Notes under the pieces: generated by a model
Database searches by the model: none
The model's input: the letters and a program-made list of their open reading frames with translations, nothing else
What the model was told of the DNA's origin: nothing
From: Betaproteobacteria bacterium
GTDB taxonomy: Bacteria > Pseudomonadota > Gammaproteobacteria > Burkholderiales > SG8-39
Direction of reading: 5' to 3'
DNA length: 6,835 nucleotides
NCBI GenBank assembly: GCA_004298295.1
Contig: SCUH01000271.1
Location: 1-6,835 of the forward strand
Made by a program: the position numbers and the translations under genes
In this document: positions 1 through 5,387 of the stretch, piece after piece
How the letters are laid out: each line of letters opens with the position of its first letter
Numbering within the stretch: position 1 is the stretch's first letter

Positions 1-1
1 C

Positions 2-988
2 CTGCAGCGCATCGACCCGGACGCGACCGTGGTGTTCGTCATGAACCACCGCTCCAACATGGATTACGTGCTGGCCGGCTATCTCGCGGCGGACCAGGCG
101 GCGCTGTCGTACGCGGTCGGCGAATGGGCGCGCATCTGGCCGCTGGCGCAGCTGATCCGGGCCATGGGCGCGTACTTCGTGCGCCGCAATTCGCGCGACG
201 AGCTGTACCGGCGCGTGCTCGAGCGCTACATCGCGATGGCGACGCACGGCGGCGTGCCGCAGGCGGTGTTTCCGGAAGGCGGCCTGACGCGCGACGGGCG
301 CCTGCGCGCGCCCAAGCTCGGCGTGCTCGATTACATGATGCGCGGCTTCTGGCTCGACGGCGCGCGCGACCTGGTGTTCGTGCCGCTCGGCGTCAACTAC
401 GACCGCGTGCTGGAGGACCGCAGCCTGCTGCTGCAGGCCGACCCCGCCGCACGCAGGCAGGGCGGCGCGAGGGCGCTCTGGAACACGCTCGCCTTCGCGA
501 TGCACAACCTGCGCCTGATGCTGCAGAGCGAGTGGCACCGCTTCGGCTACGCCTGCGTCAACTTCGGCTCACCCATCTCGATGCGCGAGTACTGCGCGAT
601 CCACGGTGTCGATTTCCAGAGGCTCGGCGCCGATGCGCGCCGCGACGCAATCGCGGCCCTGGGCGGCCACCTGATGAGCGCGGTCGGGCGCATCGTGCCC
701 GTCGTGCCGGTGCCGCTGCTCGCCGCCGTGTTCGTAAAAGAGCCCGCAGCCCGGCACTCGGAACTCGAGCTGAAGGCGGCGGTGGAGGCGCTCATCGAAC
801 GCTTCGGCGCCGCCGGCGCGCAGGTCTACGTGCCGCGCCGCGACCTGGATTACGCGCTCAGCGTGGGCCTGCGCATGCTGAAGCTGCGCCATCTCGTCGA
901 GGAGGACGAGGGCCTGTATCGTGCCAATCCGCGGGAACTGCGCCTGCTGAGCTATTACGCCAACTCGATCGCGCACCTGCACCCCTGA
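2..988 (+). CDS. PlsB-type glycerol-3-phosphate / lysophosphatidate acyltransferase, 5'-truncated by window edge
   Basis: An open frame enters from the left edge and ends at TGA 986-988; about 328 residues are visible and the true start is outside. The PlsC/PlsB acyltransferase blocks appear in order: NHRSNMDY (HX4D catalytic motif, His codon 47-49, Asp codon 62-64), GAYFVRRN (block II), FPEGGLTRDGR (block III, from 269, binds the glycerol phosphate) and VPLGVNYDRVLE (block IV, near 380-415). The HRSxMDY and EGGxxRxGRxxxPKxG style is that of the GPAT/PlsB branch rather than small PlsC. Such enzymes transfer acyl chains to glycerol 3-phosphate or its lyso product at the inner membrane in phospholipid synthesis. 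The protein ends at YYANSIAHLHP, where E. coli PlsB would continue much further, so it belongs to a shorter PlsB-like type. Substrate (G3P or 1-acyl-G3P) cannot be decided here. The next gene is convergent, 15 bp away, with no clear terminator. Confidence 0.88.
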   Translation: MQRIDPDATVVFVMNHRSNMDYVLAGYLAADQAALSYAVGEWARIWPLAQLIRAMGAYFVRRNSRDELYRRVLERYIAMATHGGVPQAVFPEGGLTRDGRLRAPKLGVLDYMMRGFWLDGARDLVFVPLGVNYDRVLEDRSLLLQADPAARRQGGARALWNTLAFAMHNLRLMLQSEWHRFGYACVNFGSPISMREYCAIHGVDFQRLGADARRDAIAALGGHLMSAVGRIVPVVPVPLLAAVFVKEPAARHSELELKAAVEALIERFGAAGAQVYVPRRDLDYALSVGLRMLKLRHLVEEDEGLYRANPRELRLLSYYANSIAHLHP

Positions 989-1003
989 AGGCGGCAGCTG
1001 CGT

Positions 1004-1318
1004 TCAGCGCCGCCCGCCGCCCAGATCGCGGTTGGCGTCGCGCAGATCGCGCCGCAACCGTTCGCGCTCTTCCGGCGCCATCGGCGGCGGCGGCGGCCCG
1101 CGTTCGCGCCAGCCCTCGCGCCGCCCGCCCTTGAGCTCGTCGCGCAAACGCTGGCGCTCTTCCCAGCTCATGCCGCCGCGCGGCGCCATCGGCTGCTGCA
1201 TCGCCGGATGCCAGCGCGGCCCGGGACCGCGCGGCCGCCCGCGCCCCTCCTGCGCCAGCGCGGCAGCGCTTGCAAGGACGAGCAGCCAGGGCAGGAGTCT
1301 TTTCATGACGCAAGGCAT
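1004..1318 (-). CDS. Small exported arginine-rich protein with two EER-type repeats, unknown function
   Basis: The frame encodes 104 residues from ATG 1316-1318 (MPCVMKRLLPWLLV). This start is chosen because GGAAGG lies 8 bases upstream; the internal ATG at 1304-1306 (MKRLLPW) gives a more typical signal peptide but has no ribosome binding site. Residues 5-23 form a signal peptide (KR, hydrophobic core, ALA before Gln), so the product should be periplasmic or secreted. The mature part is very rich in Arg, Gly, Pro and Glu. It contains two related segments: MSWEERQRLRDEL (50-62) and MAPEERERLRRDL (80-92), separated by a basic stretch and a run of five prolines. The EER-R-LR repeats should form charged helices. 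The gene is divergent from ompR across 125 bp and convergent with the acyltransferase. I do not recognise a named family; similar small exported 'EERxxLRRD' proteins are known as hypotheticals in betaproteobacteria. Function is open; control by OmpR is possible but only inferred from position. Confidence 0.72.
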   Translation of the reverse strand: MPCVMKRLLPWLLVLASAAALAQEGRGRPRGPGPRWHPAMQQPMAPRGGMSWEERQRLRDELKGGRREGWRERGPPPPPMAPEERERLRRDLRDANRDLGGGRR

Positions 1319-1443
1319 GTTACGAACCTTCCAACGCACGAAGCTGCCGCCGGCAGGAAAAATTTGTAACAATTCGTTTCCGGCACGGCGGCGCGTAACA
1401 CCCGGTTGCGCGACTCTGCGCCGGCCCCTTTAGGTTGGGCGCC
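1319..1443. promoter_or_regulatory. Divergent intergenic region upstream of ompR, with repeated GTAACA boxes
   Basis: This 125-bp space must hold the promoters for ompR (plus) and the small exported protein (minus). It includes the only AT-rich patch nearby (about 1356-1380, reading ggaaaaatttgtaacaattc). GTAACA occurs at 1366-1371 and again at 1395-1400 in the same orientation, 29 bp apart. An inverted copy, TGTTAC, lies at 1318-1323, touching the start codon of the minus-strand gene. GTAACA/GNAACA is a recurring element in enterobacterial OmpR sites, so autoregulation is conceivable. No convincing -35/-10 pair could be fixed for either direction. Confidence 0.35.
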
Positions 1444-2169
1444 ATGGCCGAGCTCAAGACCCGCATCCTCGTGGTGGACGACGACCAGCGTTTGCGCGAC
1501 CTGCTGGTGCGCTACCTCGGCGCGCAGGGCTTCGAAGTGCGCGCGGTCCACGACGCCGGCGGCATGGACAAGCAGCTCGCGCGCGAGCGCTTCGACCTGA
1601 TCGTGCTCGACCTCATGCTCCCCGGCGAGGACGGCCTGGCGGTCTGCCGGCGGCTGCGCTCGCAGCCAGACAACCCGGCGATCGTGATGCTGACGGCCAA
1701 GGGCGACGAGGTCGACCGCATCGTCGGCCTCGAAATGGGCGCCGACGACTATCTGCCCAAGCCGTTCAACCCGCGCGAGCTGGTGGCGCGCATCAACGCG
1801 GTGCTGCGCCGCCGCCAGCCGGCGGGCCCGCCCGGGGCGCCCGCCGCGCAGAGCGAGCAGCACCGCTTCGGCGCCTTCAGCTTCGACCTGGCGACGCGCA
1901 GCCTGAGGCGCGACGGCAGGGAACTGCCGCTCACCACGGGGGAATTCTCGGTGCTCAAGGTGCTGGTGCAGCACCCGCGCCAGCCGCTGTCGCGCGACAA
2001 GCTGATGGAGCTCGCGCGCGGCCGCGAGTACGAGGTGTTCGACCGCTCGATCGACGTGCAGATCTCGCGCCTGCGCAAGATCGTCGAGGACGATCCCTCC
2101 AAGCCGCGCCACATCCAGACCGTCTGGGGTTTCGGCTACGTCTTCGTGCCTGACGGCACCCCGAAATGA
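1444..2169 (+). CDS. ompR: OmpR-family DNA-binding response regulator, OmpR
   Basis: The protein has 241 residues, close to the 239 of E. coli OmpR, and resembles it along the whole length. The receiver domain (about 6-125) has the acidic cluster D12-D14, phospho-acceptor D56 in LDLMLPGEDG, T84 in LTAKG and K106 in PKPFNPREL. The C-terminal winged-helix DNA-binding domain (about 140-238) contains LTTGEFSVLKVL, SRDKLMELARGREY, RSIDVQISRLRKIVEDD and the terminal hairpin QTVWGFGYVFVPDG, all OmpR signatures. Known role: phosphorylated by EnvZ, it controls porin, osmotic and envelope genes; betaproteobacterial counterparts include RisA of Bordetella. ATG 1444 is chosen over the in-frame TTG at 1435 because it matches the family N-terminus (M-x-x-x-K-x-RILVVDDD) and has AGG at 1432-1434 about 9 bases upstream. 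Its TGA overlaps the envZ ATG (ATGA at 2166-2169), indicating translational coupling. Confidence 0.97.
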   Translation: MAELKTRILVVDDDQRLRDLLVRYLGAQGFEVRAVHDAGGMDKQLARERFDLIVLDLMLPGEDGLAVCRRLRSQPDNPAIVMLTAKGDEVDRIVGLEMGADDYLPKPFNPRELVARINAVLRRRQPAGPPGAPAAQSEQHRFGAFSFDLATRSLRRDGRELPLTTGEFSVLKVLVQHPRQPLSRDKLMELARGREYEVFDRSIDVQISRLRKIVEDDPSKPRHIQTVWGFGYVFVPDGTPK

Positions 2170-3449
2170 CGCTGTTCGCGCGCTCGTACCTGCTGATCGC
2201 GCTGCTGATCGTCGCCTCGGTCGCGGGCTGGTTCGGCATCCTGCACACCTACCAGCGCGAGCCGATCGCGCTGGAGCTCTCGCAGCAGACCATCTCGATC
2301 GTCAACCTGACGCGCGCGGCGCTGGTCAACGCCGAATCGCAGCGCCGCCTCGGCCTGCTGCGCGAGCTCTCCGACCTCGAAGGCATCCGCGTCTTCGGCG
2401 CCTCGCCGGAGGACAAACTGGAGCCGGTGCCGCCGCAGCCGCTGCTCGAGCGCGTGATGCAGATGGTGCGCGGCGTGCTCGGCGAGCGCACCCGGTTTGC
2501 CTGGTCGCGCGACGGGCTGGACGGTTTCTGGGTGAGTTTCTTCATCGACGACGACGAATTCTGGATCATGCTGCCGCGCGAGCGCGTCGAACCCGACCCG
2601 CCCTGGCAGTGGCTCGGCTGGGGGGCGCTGACGCTCGCGCTGTCGCTCATCGCCGCGTGGCTCATCGCCTCGCGCATCGCGGGACCCCTGGCGGAACTCG
2701 CGCGCGCGGCCGAGCGCGTCGGTCGCGGTGAGACGCCGGCACCGCTCGCCGAGCAGGGGCCGCGCGAATTGCGCACCGTGGCCGCCGCCTTCAACCGCAT
2801 GACGCGCGACCTGGCGCTCACCGAGCGCGAACGCGCCATGGTGCTCGCCGGCATCTCGCATGACGTGCGCACGCCGTTGTCGCGGCTGCGCCTGGCGCTC
2901 GAACTGGGCGGCGGCGACCGCGCGGTGAGCGACGGCATGAGCGCCGACATCGACGAGATCGACCAGGTCATCGGCCAGTTCCTCGATTTCGCCCGCGGCG
3001 AAAGCGAGGCGCGCGTCCCGGCCGACGTCGACGCCCTGATCCGCGACGTCGCCGAGCACTACGCGCGCCGCGGCAGCGCGGTCGCGCTCGCGGCGCCCCC
3101 GCAGGCGGGCGTCCTGCCGCTGGCGCAGCTCTCGGTGCGGCGCGCGCTCATGAACCTGGTGGACAATGCGCTGCGCTACGCCGGCGGGCCGGTCGAGATC
3201 GCTGCCTGGCGCAGCGGCGATTGCGCGGCGCTCGAAGTGCTCGATCGCGGCCCGGGCGTGCCCCCCGGCGAGGCCGAGCGGCTCAAGCGCCCCTTCACGC
3301 GGCTGGACAAGTCGCGCGGCGCGCTGGGCGGCGCCGGCCTGGGCCTTGCCATCGTCGAGCGCGTCGCCCAGGCGCACGGCGGCGCGCTGCAGCTGCTGGC
3401 GCGCGAAGGCGGCGGCTTGCGGGCGCGGTTGACGCTGGCGCTGCGATGA
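2166..3449 (+). CDS. envZ: Osmosensor-type membrane histidine kinase/phosphatase, EnvZ
   Basis: The protein has 427 residues (E. coli EnvZ has 450). It shows TM1 (about 7-27), a periplasmic sensor segment (about 28-146), TM2 (about 148-169, WLGWGALTLALSLIAAWLIA) and a HAMP linker (about 168-220, with the AFNRM motif). The dimerisation/phospho-acceptor helix carries SHDVRTPLSRLRL with H232; T236, four residues after the His, matches the Thr needed for EnvZ phosphatase activity. The ATP-binding domain has an N box NLVDNALRY (N334), G1 DRGPGVP (D360), an F box FTRLDKSRG and G2 GAGLGLAIV. All catalytic motifs are intact, so it should both phosphorylate and dephosphorylate OmpR at the inner membrane. 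The ATG overlaps the ompR stop by four bases, so the two form one operon. RisS of Bordetella is the betaproteobacterial counterpart. The next gene, thpR, is convergent. The sensed signal cannot be read from the sequence. Confidence 0.95.
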   Translation: MTLFARSYLLIALLIVASVAGWFGILHTYQREPIALELSQQTISIVNLTRAALVNAESQRRLGLLRELSDLEGIRVFGASPEDKLEPVPPQPLLERVMQMVRGVLGERTRFAWSRDGLDGFWVSFFIDDDEFWIMLPRERVEPDPPWQWLGWGALTLALSLIAAWLIASRIAGPLAELARAAERVGRGETPAPLAEQGPRELRTVAAAFNRMTRDLALTERERAMVLAGISHDVRTPLSRLRLALELGGGDRAVSDGMSADIDEIDQVIGQFLDFARGESEARVPADVDALIRDVAEHYARRGSAVALAAPPQAGVLPLAQLSVRRALMNLVDNALRYAGGPVEIAAWRSGDCAALEVLDRGPGVPPGEAERLKRPFTRLDKSRGALGGAGLGLAIVERVAQAHGGALQLLAREGGGLRARLTLALR

Positions 3450-3516
3450 GGTTGCGGTGCATTGCGTTTTCGGGCCGCCGTTTGTCACGCGTTACGCCGT
3501 ATTTGACTCTCCCCGT

Positions 3517-3564
3517 TCTCGGCTTTTGCCTGGATCGTGTTGCCGATCCAGGCAAAAGCCGAGA
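3517..3564. repeat. Perfect 21-bp inverted repeat with 6-base loop between convergent genes
   Basis: The left arm 3517-3537 (begins tctcggcttttgcctgg) is the exact reverse complement of 3544-3564, with loop tgttgc 3538-3543. It sits at the tail-to-tail junction of envZ and thpR and directly abuts the thpR stop codon (3565-3567). The position suits a bidirectional transcription end or mRNA 3'-end protecting hairpin. However, no T-run follows the stem on either strand, so it is not a classical intrinsic terminator. The arms (GATCCAGGCAAAAGCC type) also resemble dispersed palindromic intergenic repeats in proteobacteria. Being palindromic, it has no strand. The structure is certain; its role is not. 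Confidence 0.85.
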
Positions 3565-4110
3565 TCATGGGAAAAACGAATTCTCACCGCTCTTTGCCGA
3601 GAGCGGAAATCGCTCAACGACGTCATACCTCGAGCCCGCCGCGTCCAGCGTCGATCGCACCAGCGAAAACTCCTCCACCGGCCACTCCAGCGCGGGCAGC
3701 GGCGGCAGGCGATGCGGCGCGCGTGCCTTGCGCAGCACGGTGACATGCGCCGCGAAGCGCCGCTGCTCGAGCGCGAAACCGTCGCGCGCCAGTTCGGCGG
3801 CGAGCGATTGCGCCAGTGCCTCGAGCGCCGCCGGGATTTCGCGCGGCCCAGCCCAGAGGATCCGGTTGTGCGCCCAGTGGCCCGCCTCTTCCAGCGGCAG
3901 GCGATGCGGCACGGCGCGCACGCGCCGTGCCGCGCCGATCGCCGCCGCGATCCGCTGCGCCGGCGTCTCGCCGAGGAAGGCGAGCGTCAGGTGAACGGCC
4001 GCGGCGCGGATCGTGCGTCCGCCCGTTTCGCGCCGCGCGCCTTCGGCCCAGCGCTCGAGCGCCTGCGCCGTTGCGGCCGGCGGCCAGATCGCGAAGAACA
4101 GTCGCACCAT
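3565..4110 (-). CDS. thpR: RNA 2',3'-cyclic phosphodiesterase (2H phosphoesterase), ThpR
   Basis: The protein has 181 residues, the usual size for the ThpR/LigT family. It starts MVRLFFAIWPP, the typical family opening (R-x-F-x-A-x-x-P). The two catalytic HxTx motifs are present: HLTL (H40, T42) in VHLTLAFLGE and HVTV (H122, T124) in AAHVTVLRKA. Family members hydrolyse 2',3'-cyclic phosphate RNA ends to 2'-phosphates and were first described as a 2'-5' RNA ligase; they are cytoplasmic. ATG 4108-4110 is supported by GAGG six bases upstream; longer in-frame starts upstream add only basic, low-quality sequence. After the usual last strand (SRYDVVERFPL) there is a short tail, SAKSGENSFFP, whose stop codon abuts the 21-bp inverted repeat, so the tail may have been shaped by that element. 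The gene is convergent with envZ and divergent (86 bp) from the HD-GYP gene; no functional link to either is evident. Confidence 0.93.
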   Translation of the reverse strand: MVRLFFAIWPPAATAQALERWAEGARRETGGRTIRAAAVHLTLAFLGETPAQRIAAAIGAARRVRAVPHRLPLEEAGHWAHNRILWAGPREIPAALEALAQSLAAELARDGFALEQRRFAAHVTVLRKARAPHRLPPLPALEWPVEEFSLVRSTLDAAGSRYDVVERFPLSAKSGENSFFP

Positions 4111-4146
4111 GCTGCGCCTCGAGCCCCCCTTGCGGCTGCGCCGGCG

Positions 4147-4176
4147 TTGACCGCGCGGCACGCTCCAGCGGAGAAT
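4147..4176 (+). promoter_or_regulatory. Candidate sigma70-type promoter for the HD-GYP / GGDEF-EAL unit
   Basis: TTGACC at 4147-4152 (five of six to the -35 consensus) is followed after 18 bases by GAGAAT at 4171-4176 (four of six to TATAAT). This would start transcription about 14 bases before ATG 4197. It lies in the 86-bp divergent gap with thpR. The match is by eye only, and such matches occur by chance. Confidence 0.3.
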
Positions 4177-4196
4177 CCGCCGTCGGACATTCAAAC

Positions 4197-5387
4197 ATGT
4201 ACAGGAAGATCGCGGTAGACGAGCTGCAGTTCGGCAAGTACGTGGCCGAGCTGGACCGGCCATGGACGGACACGCCGTTCGTTTTCCAGGGTTTCGTGCT
4301 GAGCACCGAAGAGCAGCTCGCCACGCTGAAGCGCTTCTGCAAGCACGTCTACGTCGATCCCGAGCGCGACCAGAGCGACGACGCGCGCCTGCCCGCCATC
4401 TCCCCGCTGCTGGGGCGCGGCAAGGTGACCTACCGCGAGGTGGTCAACGTGCAGGCCGAGCTGCCCCAGGCGCACGCGGCCTACGGCGAGATGTCGAGCG
4501 CGCTCGACGATGCCATGACGACGGTGCAAAGCGGCAAGGCGATCGAGGGCCCGCGAGTGCGTGCCGCCGTGTCTCAGCTCACCGACAGCGTGGTGCGCAA
4601 CCCCGACGCCGTGACGCTGCTCACCAAGCTGCGCGACAAGGGCTCGCTCGGCATCGCGCTGGAAAGCTCGATCTACATGGTCGTTTTCGCACGCTTCCTG
4701 CAGCTGCCGCGCGACCGCCTCGAGCTGCTCGGTCTGGCGGGCCTGCTGCAGAACGTCGGCATGACGAAGCTGCCGCCGGGCCTGGTGGAAAAGAGCGCGC
4801 CTCTGACGCCGGCGGAGATGGAGATCGTCAAGACCCACGTGCAGCACACGGTCGAGATCCTGAGCGCCACGACCGGGCTGCCGGACGAGCTTCCGGGCGT
4901 CGCCTCGCTGCATCACGAGCGCCTCGACGGCAGCGGCTACCCGCGAGGCCTGCGCAAGTCGGCTGCCGTAGGGCTGTATGGCGGCATCACCGGCATCGTC
5001 GACACTTTCACGGCGCTCACCTCGCACCGGACCTATGCCGACCAGGCGGCGCCCTCGACCGCGCTCAACGTCCTGTACAAGGGGCGCGGCACGCTGTTCG
5101 AGCCGGCGCTGGTCGAGCAGTTCATCCAGTGCATCGGCGTCTTCCCGGTGGGCGGCATAGTGGAACTCAATACCGGCGAGATCGGCATCGTGGTGGCGCA
5201 GAACCCGCTGCGGCGGCTGCTGCCGCGCGTCATGGTGGTGAGGAATGCCGCGGGCGACCCGATCCACCCGCACAAGCTGCTCGACCTCGAGCGCTCGCCG
5301 ATGGCCACGCGCGACGAGCCCTACCGGATCCGGCGCACGCTCGAGCACGATGCCGTGCACATCGATCCGCGGGAATTCTTTCTGTGA
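4197..5387 (+). CDS. DUF3391-HD-GYP domain protein with degenerate HD site (QN)
   Basis: The protein has 396 residues, no signal peptide and no membrane segment, so it should be cytoplasmic. Residues 1-55 (VDELQFGKYVAELDRPW, then TPFVFQGF and VYVDPER) are a clear DUF3391 N-terminal domain, which normally precedes HD-GYP. Residues about 135-315 are an HD-GYP domain, normally a metal-dependent c-di-GMP phosphodiesterase. Retained parts: THVQH (211-217), HHERLDGSGYP (239-249) including GYP, and VDTFTALTS with D269. Lost parts: the HD dyad of LLHDIGK reads LLQNVGM (Q185, N186, M189), and the first metal His of the usual EHSxxV reads ESSIYM (S157). About 75 residues follow the domain. Catalysis is therefore unlikely, though ligand or partner binding through the GYP loop is possible. 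ATG 4197 is chosen because DUF3391 begins there; only a weak GGA lies 9 bases upstream. The TGA overlaps the next gene's GTG start (GTGA). Confidence 0.93.
   Translation: MYRKIAVDELQFGKYVAELDRPWTDTPFVFQGFVLSTEEQLATLKRFCKHVYVDPERDQSDDARLPAISPLLGRGKVTYREVVNVQAELPQAHAAYGEMSSALDDAMTTVQSGKAIEGPRVRAAVSQLTDSVVRNPDAVTLLTKLRDKGSLGIALESSIYMVVFARFLQLPRDRLELLGLAGLLQNVGMTKLPPGLVEKSAPLTPAEMEIVKTHVQHTVEILSATTGLPDELPGVASLHHERLDGSGYPRGLRKSAAVGLYGGITGIVDTFTALTSHRTYADQAAPSTALNVLYKGRGTLFEPALVEQFIQCIGVFPVGGIVELNTGEIGIVVAQNPLRRLLPRVMVVRNAAGDPIHPHKLLDLERSPMATRDEPYRIRRTLEHDAVHIDPREFFL

Noticed and set aside
1435..1443. TTG 1435 as the ompR start
   Set aside because: It adds only three residues, overlaps the spacing of the AGG binding site, and ATG 1444 matches the family N-terminus.
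2136..3488. A 450-residue open frame on the minus strand across envZ
   Set aside because: It is antisense to a complete EnvZ with all kinase motifs. Its protein is a His/Arg/Ala-rich composition typical of antisense frames in GC-rich DNA, with no domain.
3587..3606. A 7-bp stem with 6-base loop, followed on the minus strand by TTTTT, as a thpR terminator
   Set aside because: It lies inside the thpR coding region, the stem is short, and the T-run is about 9 bases or more away from it.
3457..4218. A 253-residue plus-strand open frame opposite thpR
   Set aside because: Arg/Ala-rich, no motif, and thpR on the minus strand has both HxTx motifs and a good binding site.
4191..5360. A 389-residue minus-strand open frame across the HD-GYP gene
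   Set aside because: Low-complexity Arg/His/Ala composition opposite a gene with clear DUF3391 and HD-GYP motifs; no start signal or family motif.
4262..5383. The GGDEF-EAL reading frame stays open far upstream, allowing a 798-residue protein
   Set aside because: The upstream part overlaps the HD-GYP coding sequence in another frame and is Arg/Ala-rich noise. GTG 5384 has a binding site and the coupling overlap.
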